The notes: a model not told the origin generated them from the letters alone. A stretch of DNA of 64,000 bases from Ignavibacteriales bacterium (GCA_016714125.1 JADJNX010000003.1:372001-436000), one strand, 5' to 3'; shown: positions 10,252-21,344, counted from the stretch's first letter. Made by a program: numbers and translations.

Positions 10252-10803
10252 TTATTTACTTTCATTCTCGACAAGTGAATATACCGCTCTCAGATTGCGG
10301 TATTTTTGCACGAGATCGAGTCCGTATCCTATAACAAAACTGTTTGGTATTTTAAATCCAACATAATCAACGGTGATATTGTATTTAACACTTTTAGGCT
10401 TAAGGAGTAAAGAAGCAATCTTCACTGAAGCCGGAGAATGTTTTTCCAAATGCGCCATAATAAATTCGGCTGAGAGCCCGGAATCTATAATATCTTCAAC
10501 AATGATAATATCCCTTTGGTTCAAATCTGCGTTGATATCTTTAAGCAAATCGACCTTTCCTGACGAGACTTTCGCTTCATGGTAACTTGAAAGCTTAAGG
10601 AAGTCAACCTCACATTCACCGCAGAAATTTTTGAGTAGATCAGCCAAAAACATAAACGCGCCGTTTAGTATGCCGATGAAAATTGGCACTTTCCCTTTGT
10701 AATCTTCAGAAATCTGTGCACCAAGTTCAGCAATCCGTTTTTGGATGACTTCTTCAGAGAGAAATATCTCAAAAGTTTCGCCGTTAACTGTGATATTATT
10801 CAT
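10252..10803 (-). CDS. hpt: Hypoxanthine phosphoribosyltransferase
   Basis: A 183-residue purine-salvage enzyme that joins hypoxanthine (and usually guanine) to PRPP to form IMP or GMP. The PRPP-binding loop IVEDIIDSG is at residues 101-109. The LNGAF segment with the PPi loop is near 47, and the base-binding region VDYVGFKIPNSFVIGYGLD is near the C-terminus. Length and motifs are complete. It overlaps tilS by 8 bases and precedes ftsH by 15 bases. The tilS-hpt-ftsH grouping is conserved in many bacteria. Confidence 0.95.
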   Translation of the reverse strand: MNNITVNGETFEIFLSEEVIQKRIAELGAQISEDYKGKVPIFIGILNGAFMFLADLLKNFCGECEVDFLKLSSYHEAKVSSGKVDLLKDINADLNQRDIIIVEDIIDSGLSAEFIMAHLEKHSPASVKIASLLLKPKSVKYNITVDYVGFKIPNSFVIGYGLDLVQKYRNLRAVYSLVENESK

Positions 10804-12154
10804 TTTCTTTAATCTCTAACTTAAATATTGTTTTTGTTTTGTCGCTGATCTTAAATCTGTCGTCAAGTCTGTGGCCGCATACCCAAACTACCCTTTCACC
10901 TGCAAAGAGTATGGGATGTTCCCATTTATGGTTTGGTTCCATTTTTAAATCATTAAAAAAATCGGAAAGTTTTCGTTTTCCTTTTCCATTCACGGGGAAA
11001 AACGATTCACCTTTTTTGGCACTACGTACTGTAAAAATCGAATCGGTCTTATCACCATCGACATACTCCACAGATCTGTCGTTATTATAGAAAGAGGTTA
11101 TCTCTTCAACTTTTTCACAACTTATCTCATATCCACCAAACACTGTTTTTGAGTTTACCAATAATTTCATTTCAGTTAAATCGATCATCTCTGCCCTTGA
11201 GATTATCAATTCATTTCGCGATCTGAAACAGGTAACACCCTCCCCGATATCAATTTTTCTTCCTGGCTGGCTAACCAGGAGATCTTTTATATTATAAAAA
11301 ATCTCGAACTTTAAATTTAAACTAAAATGTTCAATTATTCTAATCGATAGTGACTTGAAGAGCCAAAAATCGTTCACTTTTTTAGCAAGATTGATATTAA
11401 TCTCAATTGCCTTGTCTTTTATCACAATCGGATCGATGGATGGTTCGTTTGCAGAAATAGTCAGTTGTCTGAGCATTTGTGAAAAGCGTAATATGGAAAG
11501 ACTGAATTCAGGATTAATTTCTTCCAGGAGTGGAGTAACCTTGTTTCGTAAGAAGTTTCGCTGAAATTTGTTATCGACATTGGTGCTGTCAAATTGGTAT
11601 CGAATATTTTGTTTCGACAGCCATTCAATTATCTCAGATTTTGAAAAGATAATCACCGGTCTGATGATGTTTCCCCTTACAACAGGGATACCGGAAACCG
11701 CCTCAACTCCTTTCCCTTTGATCAGGTTTAAGAGTACTGTTTCAGAATTGTCATCCATGTTGTGAGCAGTGGCGATTTTTGAATATCCAAGTTTTTCTCT
11801 CACTTTTTCCAGGGTAAAATACCGGGCTTCTCTGGCCGCCATCTCAATGGATATCTTCTTTTCAACGGAAAGTTGTTTAACATCTACTGAGTTTGAGTAG
11901 AATGGGATTCCATTTGCAAAACACAGCTCCCTGCAAAACTTTTCGTCGTTATCAGACTCTTCACCACGCAGGTTATGGTTTATATGAACAGCCGTAACTT
12001 CAAGCGATAATTGGGGTTGCAGTTTTTGAATCAAGGTAAGAAGGAATATAGAATCTGCCCCGCCACTCAGGGCGATAATTACCTTATCATTCCTTTCGAT
12101 CAGCTTTTCAGATCTACAAAATTGTTTAAATTTGAGAAATATTGTGTCAGGCAA
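10796..12154 (-). CDS. tilS: tRNA(Ile)-lysidine synthetase
   Basis: A 452-residue N-type ATP pyrophosphatase that adds lysine to C34 of the CAU-anticodon tRNA-Ile so that it reads AUA. The P-loop SGGADS is at residues 30-35. AVHINHNLRG and the ATAHNMDDNSETVLLNL segment follow, both typical of TilS. The C-terminal TilS domain (from about residue 370, FFPVNGKGKRKLSDFF) is present, so this is the full-length form. It overlaps ribE by 8 bases upstream and hpt by 8 bases downstream. Confidence 0.95.
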   Translation of the reverse strand: MPDTIFLKFKQFCRSEKLIERNDKVIIALSGGADSIFLLTLIQKLQPQLSLEVTAVHINHNLRGEESDNDEKFCRELCFANGIPFYSNSVDVKQLSVEKKISIEMAAREARYFTLEKVREKLGYSKIATAHNMDDNSETVLLNLIKGKGVEAVSGIPVVRGNIIRPVIIFSKSEIIEWLSKQNIRYQFDSTNVDNKFQRNFLRNKVTPLLEEINPEFSLSILRFSQMLRQLTISANEPSIDPIVIKDKAIEININLAKKVNDFWLFKSLSIRIIEHFSLNLKFEIFYNIKDLLVSQPGRKIDIGEGVTCFRSRNELIISRAEMIDLTEMKLLVNSKTVFGGYEISCEKVEEITSFYNNDRSVEYVDGDKTDSIFTVRSAKKGESFFPVNGKGKRKLSDFFNDLKMEPNHKWEHPILFAGERVVWVCGHRLDDRFKISDKTKTIFKLEIKENE

Positions 12155-12785
12155 ACCCGAAGTCTTTTAGTTTATCCATTGAGATACCGTTGTAACCGGT
12201 CCCTTCAATATAGTTGAGGATATACTTTCCGAGAACATCAAATTCAAGATTAACTTCTGAATTTGTCTTTAAATCTTCGAGGGTCGTATTTGCCCAGGTA
12301 TGGGGAATAATGGCCACTTTCAACCATCCTCTCCCCTTCTCAGCTACTGTGAGGCTGACACCATTAATACAGATGGAACCAACAGGAATTATATATTTGT
12401 CATATTTTGAATCAAAATTGATCCTTAATTCATAACTGCCGTTTAACTGAACAACACTGGAAACTTTTCCTGTGGTGTCCACATGTCCAAGAACAAAATG
12501 TCCTCCAAGCCTTGAATCCGCTCTAAGTGCCCTCTCAAGATTAACTCGAGTTCCTCTTCTAAATCCATTAAATGTGGTTTTTTGAGGGTTTTCTGCCACA
12601 GAATCAAATCGCAGGCTTCCTTTGTCGATTGATACAACAGTTTGACAGACACCATCAATGTTTATACTATCACCCGCCAGGATTCCGGAATTTATGACAC
12701 TGCAAGAGACTTCAATTGAAATCTCATTACCTCTAGGATGCACTGCTGTGATGGTCCCAATTTCTTCTACAAGTCCCGTGAACAT
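12147..12785 (-). CDS. ribE: Riboflavin synthase (alpha chain)
   Basis: This 212-residue enzyme dismutates two 6,7-dimethyl-8-ribityllumazines to riboflavin. It begins with the diagnostic MFTGLVEEIG and consists of two lumazine-binding repeats of about 97 residues, the second starting with FVLGHVDTTGKV. Both repeats keep the SINIDGVCQTV / SICINGVSLTV motifs. Its start codon overlaps the ribD stop by one base (TGATG), so the two are translationally coupled. The ribBA and ribH genes of the pathway are not in the window. I saw no FMN riboswitch before the operon. Confidence 0.95.
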   Translation of the reverse strand: MFTGLVEEIGTITAVHPRGNEISIEVSCSVINSGILAGDSINIDGVCQTVVSIDKGSLRFDSVAENPQKTTFNGFRRGTRVNLERALRADSRLGGHFVLGHVDTTGKVSSVVQLNGSYELRINFDSKYDKYIIPVGSICINGVSLTVAEKGRGWLKVAIIPHTWANTTLEDLKTNSEVNLEFDVLGKYILNYIEGTGYNGISMDKLKDFGFA

Positions 12786-13885
12786 CAGTTGACCATCCTT
12801 TCAAAATATAAAATTGCGTCTTTGTCTGTTTTTTTCACTGTCCGGAGATTTAACTTCATGGAATTATCAAGTCCAAATTGGTTGATTCCGGAGAATAAAT
12901 TAATCCCATGCCCAATCAATTTAGGGGCAACAAACAGGATAAATTCATTAAAAAGCTTTTTATTTAGCAAAGCTGATACAAATTCAGCACCAGATTCAAC
13001 CAAAACCGAGGTAATACCTGCAGTTTTAATTTTTTTGAATACTTCAATCGGGTCGGGGTGATTTTGTTCATCTCTTTGTGGAGTCACAATAACAGGAATC
13101 CCGGCTATATCGAGTCTTTTTGCGATGTTATAATTGTGTGGGTCATCATCTGATGTGAAGATCATCGATTTTCCATCCGTGTTCTGGAAAAAGTTGAGTT
13201 GATCGTCAAAAAAGAGTTTTGATGTGAGCATAATTCGTTTTGGAGCTAAATCACTCTTTTTGTGAAGAGCAAGCCGTGGGTTATCAATTTTCACTGTTTT
13301 TGATGTTGTAAGGACGGCATCATGACTTTTTCTCAGTTGTTGGACAACTTTGCGGGATTTATCAGAAGTAATCCATTTGGAATAGCCTGAAGTTTCAGCC
13401 ACATTTCCGTCAAGAGTAATAGCCGATTTGATGGTAACCCAAGGGAAATCGGTTGTCATGTATGTGGCAAATTTTTGATAAAATTCAGGGTATTTTTTAT
13501 TACCGGACACCTCCACAGAGATACCTGCGTCGAGAAGTTTTTTGATCCCATTCCCTGCGACGATGGGGTTAGGGTCAATACTACCTATGACTACCCTCCT
13601 AATTTTTTTGTCGATTATCAGGTCGGCGCATGGAGGAGTTTTGCCAAAATGTGAACACGGCTCCAGACTTACATACATCTCAGCTCCGGAGACATCTTCT
13701 GATGCATTGTTTATTGCATCAACCTCCGCATGCACCCCACCATATTTATGGTGAAATCCCTCGCTGATAATTTTTCCTTCTTTAACTAAAACCGATCCAA
13801 CCATGGGATTGGGACTTACCATCCCGCTCCCCTTAAGAGCAAGTTTTAACGTTCGGGAGAGAAAATAATCGTCGAGGGATTCCAT
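12785..13885 (-). CDS. ribD: Bifunctional riboflavin deaminase/reductase RibD
   Basis: This 366-residue enzyme performs the second and third steps of riboflavin synthesis. The N-terminal cytidine-deaminase-fold domain has the zinc site HAE (residues 52-54) and the two Cys of PCSHFGKTPPC (77 and 86). The C-terminal reductase domain begins near residue 145 with PWVTIKSAITLDG and contains the ESGAEF motif near residue 315. Both domains look complete. It starts 6 bases after greA ends and leads into ribE by a one-base overlap. Confidence 0.95.
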   Translation of the reverse strand: MESLDDYFLSRTLKLALKGSGMVSPNPMVGSVLVKEGKIISEGFHHKYGGVHAEVDAINNASEDVSGAEMYVSLEPCSHFGKTPPCADLIIDKKIRRVVIGSIDPNPIVAGNGIKKLLDAGISVEVSGNKKYPEFYQKFATYMTTDFPWVTIKSAITLDGNVAETSGYSKWITSDKSRKVVQQLRKSHDAVLTTSKTVKIDNPRLALHKKSDLAPKRIMLTSKLFFDDQLNFFQNTDGKSMIFTSDDDPHNYNIAKRLDIAGIPVIVTPQRDEQNHPDPIEVFKKIKTAGITSVLVESGAEFVSALLNKKLFNEFILFVAPKLIGHGINLFSGINQFGLDNSMKLNLRTVKKTDKDAILYFERMVN

Positions 13886-13891
13886 TGCAAG

Positions 13892-14362
13892 TTAACTGAT
13901 TTCCAAAACTTCGAATTTAATGATGCCGGCCGGAGCGTTCACCGTAGCAATTTCGCCAACCGACTTATTCAATAATCCTTGACCAACAGGTGATGAGATC
14001 GAAATCTTTCCTTGTTCAAGATTCGCTTCCTCATTGGAAACGATTTGATAAACAATCTCTTTCATTGTTTTCAAGTTTTTAATTCTAACTTTGGCAAGAA
14101 TATGAATTTTATCCTTCGGCATTGAAGCTGGATCAATAACTTTTGTTTTAGCGAGTAATGACTCCAATTTATGAATCCTCAGCTCAAAAAGCCCTTGGGC
14201 TTCTTTTGCTGCATCATACTCGGCATTTTCAGATAGATCTCCATGAGCGCGTGCTTCAGCGATTTTACCGGCAATTTCTTTTCTTCCGACCGATTTCATT
14301 TCAGCAAGCTCTCTTTCAAGCTCAATGAGTCTGTCTTGTGATAAATATACAATGTCTTGCAT
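13892..14362 (-). CDS. greA: Transcript cleavage factor GreA
   Basis: A 156-residue factor that rescues backtracked RNA polymerase. The N-terminal coiled coil contains ARAHGDLSENAEYDAAK, with the acidic tip residues needed for cleavage. The C-terminal FKBP-like domain ends with SPVGQGLLNKSVGE...FEVLEI. I chose the ATG at 14362, preceded by GGGAG. The frame stays open to 14410, but that stretch encodes the upstream gene's terminator hairpin and is unlikely to be translated. It is the first gene of the eight-gene housekeeping operon. Confidence 0.95.
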   Translation of the reverse strand: MQDIVYLSQDRLIELERELAEMKSVGRKEIAGKIAEARAHGDLSENAEYDAAKEAQGLFELRIHKLESLLAKTKVIDPASMPKDKIHILAKVRIKNLKTMKEIVYQIVSNEEANLEQGKISISSPVGQGLLNKSVGEIATVNAPAGIIKFEVLEIS

Positions 14363-14387
14363 ATTACTCCCAATTTGTATGTGAACT

Positions 14388-14428
14388 AAAAAAAATTGCC
14401 ACTCCCTCAAGAATCTTGAGAGTGTGGC
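14388..14428 (-). terminator. Intrinsic terminator after the M28 peptidase gene
   Basis: On the minus strand a 14-position stem (12 paired) with a 3-base loop is followed by eight T residues (14395 down to 14388). It sits 50 bases after the peptidase stop and just before greA, separating the envelope island from the housekeeping operon. Confidence 0.8.
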
Positions 14429-14481
14429 AGCCCAAATTTACACAATTTTAATGACAATATCAAGTCATATTAAATAATAAC

Positions 14482-15863
14482 CTAAAAAGGATATTCCTCC
14501 TGTTTTTTCAACCGGCTTTCAAGATTATGATCTTTTAAAAGTTTAATAACGTCTTCTTTTGATATTCTTTTGTAAGGAATATCGGATTCTGAAAGTCCAC
14601 TTGCCAAAAAAGCTACAGCAATAGCTCCGTATGAAATGTAATCTTTGTCAACTTTGTCAAAAGTATCTCCAAAATCGTGATAATGCTCCGTCATCTCTTT
14701 TTGTCATACCACCGGTTGGAGTTAAAACCGGAATGCCTTCAAACATAAAAAAACATATGGTCACTATTTGTCCAGGCAGTACTCATAAGAGTTGACAAGT
14801 CATAAGTGCCGCTTTTTGCTGTTATTTCTTTAATGGCGGGCATTAAATGATCAAACCCCATTACATTGTAACCGTTCACTTTACCGGGCATATCGAGGTT
14901 AAACATGGCAAAAATAGAATCATTTTTGTGTTGTTCTACATATTTTTTTGAACCCCAAAGTCCGGTTTCTTCACCATTAAACCATACAAACTCAATTGTT
15001 CGCTCCGGTTTGATGCCCAGTTGATTCAACAAAACAGCAGCTTCAAAAATCACCGCACTTCCATGACCGTTGTCAGCTGCACCATCGCCAAGATCCCAAC
15101 TGTCGAAATGAGCTCCAATTACAATTTTTTCTCTTTTAGTTCCCTCGAACGTGCAAACAAGGTTTTTCGAAACTCCGGTTTTTACAAATGAGTTGGAAGT
15201 GATATCCATTACCACTTTTTCACCATTTTCAAGAAGTCTTTTTAATTTACTTCCCTCTTCAAATGTGAGAGAAAATGCGGGGATTTGCAGGGGGTTGCCC
15301 TTAAAATTACCTACCCCACACAATACCTTGCCACCAGTGGCCTCATTAATAAAAAGAGCCGCAACTGCTCCTTTATTAAATGCAATCTTTATAGCTTCTC
15401 CCCGCAGCATTTCTTCACGCCCTTTTGGTCTGGTTTGGCTTATTACAACAATTTTACCTGAGACATCAATCCCCTCATAGTCCACTTCATAACCTGACAA
15501 AACATAAACCACCTCTCCCCTTTCAATTTTTGCAGGAGAAGAATAAGCAAGTGCACTGGCTCTCAATTCCTTTTTGCAGGGAGTGGTCATAACAACTTTA
15601 TCCTCACCCCTGTACCAGATTGGCGAGGTAAACTCTTCATAATAAGAAGATAGTCCGTTATCACTTAAATGTTTTTTAAGAATTTCAAAACCAAGTTCAT
15701 TTTGAGGAGTCCCCATTAATCTTCCGCCGGCAAGGTCACACACCTTTTCGAGCATATGATAACCATAACTGTTGGCTAATGCCTTCCCTGTCAGCGTTTC
15801 GATGTTTAGTTGTGCTGATAAAGTGACAGAAATTAAGAAGAAAAGGGTAAACAGTTTTTTCAT
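14482..15863 (-). CDS. Secreted M28-family zinc aminopeptidase with PA domain (frameshifted)
   Basis: The signal peptide MKKLFTLFFLISVTLSAQ begins at the ATG at 15863, one base after the MBOAT stop. A protease-associated (PA) domain lies in the middle third. The catalytic M28 domain has the metal ligands in GAHFDSWDLGDGAADNG, the Glu pair in NGEETGLWG, LDMPG, and the last His in EHYHDFGDTFDK. Family members remove N-terminal residues from peptides outside the cell. The frame is lost near 14750 and 14712. Removing one T from a T7 run and one A from an A5 run restores HMFFMFEGIPVL and GGMTKEMTEHYHD, so both breaks look like homopolymer insertions. Restored length is about 459 residues. Confidence 0.88.
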
Positions 15864-15864
15864 T

Positions 15865-17341
15865 TTAGAACTCGATATAGACAAAAGGTAAAGTAGATGT
15901 TCCAAGAACCTGGTAAACAAAGATAATAACCAGAGCAAAGGCTGAGGCTTTTAGACTCCAATGAATTGCAGCAAATTTGACATAAAGTGACTTGTAGAAT
16001 CTCTCAGGGAGAAATGCCAAAATTAGACCGATTACCATCACCAGGAAAGGTGTAAAGTAGTATTCCAACCACTTTTCAATATGGGCAATCTTAATCTCTG
16101 AAAAAAGCTTATAAATAAATGTCTGCGCACTTTCAAGCGAAGGAGCTTTAAAGATTATAAATGAAAATGCAATAACATGGAATGTAATCAAAATTTCAAA
16201 CCATCTGAAATATCTTTCATTAACCCTGGCGACAAGTTTTTTTCTGGTATTTCTGAACATTGTATCGAACACAATACAAAGACCGTGGATCAGGCCCCAA
16301 ACGATAAATGTTAGATTGGCTCCATGCCAGATTCCTGAAATAAGGAAAGTAACAAGGATTGAGATATAGATACCGATTATTCCAATTCGCCTGAGCGCAA
16401 AACTGAGAGGGTTAAAAATATTTTCACTTAAAAAAGTGTAAAGAGTAATGTGCCATCTTCGCCAGAATTCACTTACAGAATTAGCAAGAAATGGTTTTCT
16501 AAAATTTTCCTCGAGTTCAAATCCAAATAGATAAGCCATTCCTCTAACGATATCTGTATATCCTGAAAAGTCAAAATATAACTGAAGGAAAGCACCATAC
16601 CCGGCAATAAGACATTCAAATGAGGTGAAAAGATCCGGATTTTCAAAAACCCTGTCTACAAAGTTTAATGCAATAAAATCAGCAATCAACACCTTTTTGA
16701 GAATACCGGTAATCAGCAGGAAAATTCCCTTGCTGACATTCTCACGGGTGATGTTTGTCTCAGATCTAAATTGTGGCAATAGATTGGCGGCTTTTGAAAT
16801 TGGTCCAGCTACAATCGTGGGGAAAAATGAAACGTACAAGAGGTAGTTAACAATGTTTGTTTCTGCCTCCTCTATCTCCTCCCTGTATATTGATAAAATA
16901 TACCCGAGGATTTAAAATGTAGTAGGATATTCCAACCGGAGTGAGAATTTCTCTTGTGAAATAGGAAAAGAACTGAGAAGATTGAAGCCCAAACTGATTT
17001 ACTATAAAGAAAGTATATTTAAAATAGATTAGTATTCCAACGTTTGCAAGTACAGAGATTGCAAGTAAAATCCTTCTTTTTGTCAAAGAAGTCTCTTTTA
17101 TTAGATATTTCCCAACAAAAAAATCGATGAAACCCACTGCAATTAGCAGACCAATATACTCTCCTGAGATTTTGTAGTAGAAATAGAGACTAAAAATCAG
17201 AAGTATCGCATTCCGCGCTTTTATATTTTTTGCAAAAGCCGTGAATACAATATAAAGTACTGTGAATAGAAAGAAAAACAGTACCGAATTAAACAACAAG
17301 GGGTTACCCTGGTTGTATTTTAGTAGTTCAATTGCTTCCAA
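15865..17341 (-). CDS. MBOAT-family membrane O-acyltransferase (AlgI/DltB-like, one frameshift)
   Basis: A polytopic membrane protein of about 491 residues with ten or more hydrophobic segments. The MBOAT core is clear: VSFFPTIVAGPI, then SEFWRRWHITLYTFL with the conserved Trp-His, and the catalytic-His segment SGIWHGANLTFIVWGLIHG. Relatives (AlgI, PatA, DltB) move acyl groups across the membrane for acetylation of alginate, peptidoglycan or other glycans. The frame breaks near 16915; the shifted frame reads ILGYILSIYREEIEEAETNIVNY, a good family match. The gene lies directly after two SGNH hydrolase genes and before an M28 peptidase, which supports an envelope-glycan O-acetylation role. Confidence 0.9.
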
Positions 17342-17361
17342 AAGTTAGACCGGCTCCCCCA

Positions 17362-19604
17362 TTATTTCTTCTTTGGTGGAATTTTTACTTTTTGTCCGGG
17401 TTTTAAACCGTCACCTTTGGCACCATTGGCAGCTTTTAATTGATTCACAGGAATCCCTGTTTTTTGTGAAATCCCTGACCAGGTATCACCATTTTTAACG
17501 CTGTAATTTGAGCCGGTTGTAGTCGTAGTAGTAGTTGTAGTTTTTTTAGGGGTAGTTTTACCCGTTTTGGTCGTTACATTTTTGTTTGTTTTGTTGGTGG
17601 TATATTTGTTCCCATATTTTGTCGTGGTTTTAGGTGCAACATACGCATTTTTCTGTGGGACTTTGATTTTTTGTCCCGGTCTGATAATATCGCCATTTAT
17701 CCCGTTGGCAGTTTTTAACTGATTAACGGGGATTCCTGTACGTTTTGAGATTGCATACCAGGTATCACCATTTCTAACACTATAGTTGGATATTACAGGT
17801 GTGGTGGTTTTTTGGGCCGCTTTATATCCGTAGTTATTTCCGTAATAGGTATTACGCGAAGAATAACTTTTGGTCACGGGTTTATTCGCAGTTGTCGTCG
17901 GCGTCGTAGCATTAGTATAAGCGGTTACGGGTGTTTTAACTTTTTTGGTATATACTTTCAGTTCCTGATTAACAGATAGTGCACCAAAAAAATTATTCCA
18001 TTCACGAATGTCACTTATTTCAACATTATAGAGTTTGGCAATTGAACGGATTGATTCCCCACCCAATACCTTATGCATTTTAAATTCACCGTTGGCATCT
18101 TTTAATGCGGATGTTGAATTACCACCAGTGATTACCGTGGTATTGGAAGCAGAAACACTCTGACTTTCATTGTTATCAACATAAATTGCAAGTTCACCCG
18201 GGATTGCACCTTCAAGTACTTTATTATTTAGAACAAGGGTTCTTTCTCCCTCATTAAATCTTTTCATCGAGTTCTGTAAAGCTGTTAAGTAGAGTTCACC
18301 TTTAAGGTTATAACCTTTTGATGTAAGGTGAATCTGGTCAACATTCGCAAGATAATTTGCTCTCCAGCTCAACATTGAGTTTTTGCCACCACTCACATTA
18401 TAGATATCATAAAACAGACATCCATTTTCAAATGCAACATCTCTGACCAATTGAGCAAAATTGAGACAAGCACTGACATTATTTCTTTTGTTAAAAGCAT
18501 CCTGGATGTTAAACAACATTATTGAAGCACCGGGAACAGCATTTTTTACTTTATTGACTATCGCAACAAGATTTTGCTTCATTGATGCTTCATCGTATCC
18601 TCCGGCAAAGAAGTCGTTAATCCCAAGATCAAGAATAAAAAGATCGGGCTTAAATTCCTTCACTTCATCTTCAAATCTTGATTGCCTTAAGATACTGCCA
18701 AGTCCGGCCCCATTAACACCTGTGCTTGCATAAAGCACGCCGTTTTCACTTGTAGATTCAAGCATGATACCATAACAGATGAACGCAGTCTGCTGATCAT
18801 TCGACTTTTTGAACGAAACTTCGATGCTTTCGAGATCAGAATCCACAGTGGCTTTTAGCACTGTTCTGTCCTGATCATCCTGCGAGGTGAGGATTATAGG
18901 TTCAGAAACTCCATTCACCTTAAGTACAACATCAAACATCGATACACCTTTTTCGGTGTATATTTTAATAGTGTTTTTGGGTGATTTTAATGTGGTTTTT
19001 GAAAAAACTAGCTTAAAATTGGCGTTTGGATCTGTCGTGGAAATTGAATAACCCGCCAGCCCAATTTGAAGAAGAGGTGAAACTTCAGTGTTTTTTGAAA
19101 ACAGCCATTTCCCTTTTGAGTAAGTAAAATAGTCGTAAGCTGAGTGGGTTTTCGCGGCAGAATAAGGAAAAACAATCCCTCTACCCCCCATTCCATATGT
19201 TTTTTGAAGCTCTTCCCTGATATAACCAGTGTATATGTCGGCTTGAAGGTGAGAATCACCTATGTGAAGAATCCTGACCTTTTTGTTGCTTGCATTTGCG
19301 AGTTTTGAGAAAAAAACTTCAGCAGCTTTTTCATCCTGCCATTCAATAAAATTCTGACTGGTTCTCAAGAAAGGAAACAAACCAAGACGAGTCAATCCTT
19401 CAATCGCTGATGTCGGGGTAGTGGGCACACAGGGATGTGTCATTTTGTATCACCGCAATTGAATCCGGCGGAAAAAGAACTCCTCGGGTAAATTTGCGGG
19501 ACTTGTTCCTGCCAGGAGAGTTCCGAAGCTGCTGTACAATGCGATCAATAAAGATTTTTCCTTTTATTGATCGTATTACACAGACCTGGTAAACTTTTCT
19601 TCAT
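17362..19604 (-). CDS. SGNH/GDSL hydrolase with C-terminal LysM repeats (N-terminus frameshifted)
   Basis: The SGNH catalytic blocks are complete: GDSH in ILHIGDSHLQAD, GIND in DLGINDFF, and DxIH in VDQIHLTSKGY. A LysM-like module (MHKVLGGESIRSIAKLYNV) follows, then a Thr-rich linker and two LysM domains (YSVRNGDTWYAISKRTGIP and YSVKNGDTWSGISQKTGIP). LysM binds peptidoglycan or chitin-like glycans, so the enzyme probably acts on wall or surface glycans, adding or removing O-acyl groups. The continuous frame begins only at 19443. Upstream, reading across three indels (about 19552, 19490 and 19435), the ATG at 19604 gives a basic n-region, a hydrophobic core LLIALYSSFGTLLAG and a mature start. 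I therefore place the start at 19604. The gene sits 20 bases before the MBOAT gene. Confidence 0.85.
19542..19573. repeat. 11-bp inverted repeat inside the SGNH-LysM signal-peptide region
   Basis: CGATCAATAAA (19542-19552) and TTTATTGATCG (19563-19573) are perfect inverted copies separated by 10 bases. It overlaps the stretch where the signal-peptide frame is lost by one T. It could fold near the start codon and influence translation, or be incidental. Confidence 0.5.
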
Positions 19605-19631
19605 GGTGCCATCCGTTCTGTTGGTTAACGG

Positions 19632-21268
19632 TTAATTGATTTTAATTCTGTCTAAATATTTTTTATATGCGTCGTTAATGCCCTTAAACAACTCGGCAGC
19701 AATTATTTTTTGCCCGCGGTTAATAAAATGACCATCTCTGGCGGCATAACCTTTTTGTGCCCATGCAGCAATTGAATTTTGTCCTCCCATCAAATGGTAG
19801 GTATCCCAAAATGCACATCCATTTTCAATTGCACACTGCTTCATAATTTCAACAACTCTTCCAATATATGGGTGAGAAACATTGCTTCCCCTTCTTATTA
19901 CGCCCATATCCCCGGGTCCTATTACCAAAATTGAGGCATTTTTTGCCCTGTTTTTCATTCCGGAAAAGAGATTTGAATAATATTTTTTACTCTTTCGAGG
20001 TCAGACTCTTTTTAACAGTCGGCATAACATTCATTCCAAATTGCAAAATAATCAGTTTTACATTTAAATCATCATATTGCGACTCTAAATAATTTTTGTC
20101 GATCTTTAACAGCCCGTCGCCCGAGTGCCCCCTTATCGCCAAATTATCAATTTGAACTCCATTATTCCCATCAAAAAAGAATCCATAAAGTTCGGGGTTA
20201 ATCCCGGTTCTAATATCAAAACGGATGGTGCTGCCATTCCCACGATATTTTACATACTTTAGCCCAAACGGATTGCCACCATCAAGATCGAGTGTGGTTA
20301 TCTCATCCCCGCTTTTCAGATCGCTGATTTTTACCTGACCTTGAGAGCCTGTTTTACCATAAAAAACACCGATTTTGCTAAATTTAACTGCTTTACCAAA
20401 ATTTATGGTAACATTTCCCCTTAACGACGCAGTTTTTTTCTTTTTAGGTTTTTGTTTGCTTGCAGCACTTAAAAAATTGTAACTGTCAGCAAGGTAAAAT
20501 ATTCTTTTTGAAGAAGATAATGTCCCTCGAAGTATCAGGTGGTATTGTTTCCTCCTGCTCGATTTTCTCCTCTAGGGGCAACTCATTATCTATTTCTTCA
20601 TCAGGAGTTTTTTCCCTGCCATTTCCGTTATCCTTCTTCTTTTCTTCCTTTTTATCCTTTTTACCATTCCCGTATTTAAACACGAGTCCGGAGAGGGCAT
20701 ATTTACCCGAGGAATAACTGTTATTAAAAACATTAAATCTCTCCCAGTTACCTGAAGTTGACCTGAAGTAATTTACATTATCGGTTATGTCATCAACAGG
20801 AACATATCCAACTCCCTCACCGCCAAATTCCTTTTGGAAAAATTCCCTTAAAAAAGATGTGATCCGGTCTCCTTCAATTTGCGAGTCTCCATAATGAGCC
20901 ACTCTGACAATTCTGTTTTCACTTTCATTTTTAAGTGCTTTAAAAAAATCATCAAGCGCTTTTTTACCGTCAGTTTCCGGATTGGTCAGATATTCATCAA
21001 GCCCATCATCACCATTTGTTTTTGTCGCTGTTTCCGGTGCAATTTCTTCAGAGTCATCATATTTACTTAAAAAGTTTTCAGCATTTTCATTATTTTGCTC
21101 GGCTGATTTAAATAAACTCTCCCTCACATCAGGGAAACTTATAACAAACTATTCTACATCAATGGGAGATTTGAATACAAATTCTGGCCCCAGTAGAGAG
21201 AGACATAAAAAAAGTCCGTTCACCATTATGATGCTGAATAAGATCTGGAGTGTGTATTTGTTCATCAT
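19632..21268 (-). CDS. SGNH-hydrolase-like protein with membrane anchor (frameshifted, in-frame amber)
   Basis: The N-terminus from the ATG at 21268 gives a basic start and one hydrophobic segment (residues 8-27), then an acidic linker. Catalytic block I is HYGDSQIEG, and the last block is DGHFINRG near the C-terminus. The middle block reads QFGMNVM, so the GxND residue Asp is not conserved. A lysine/glutamate-rich insert lies at about 20560-20680. Breaks are an in-frame TAG at 21149-21151, one missing base near 20515 and a shift near 19985. With repairs, all three frames join into a protein of about 545 residues. It is transcribed with the SGNH-LysM and MBOAT genes, 27 bases upstream of the former. 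Confidence 0.75.
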
Positions 21269-21344
21269 TTTATGATATTAAAACTCTAAATTTAACTAAT
21301 CCTCAGTGATTCTCAGGTATAATAATCTATCACCAAACCCTATT

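Noticed and set aside
14363..14410. N-terminal extension of GreA
   Set aside because: The extra codons translate the upstream gene's terminator hairpin, and the ATG at 14362 has a good ribosome-binding site and the family's usual N-terminus.
13886..14480. FMN riboswitch before the rib genes
   Set aside because: The leader upstream of greA is short and shows only the terminator of the preceding gene; no conserved FMN-aptamer elements were seen.
21149..21151. Pyrrolysine or other stop-codon recoding
   Set aside because: There is a single TAG, no associated tRNA or enzymes in the window, and TAG is used as a normal stop elsewhere (for example after the DUF4397 gene).
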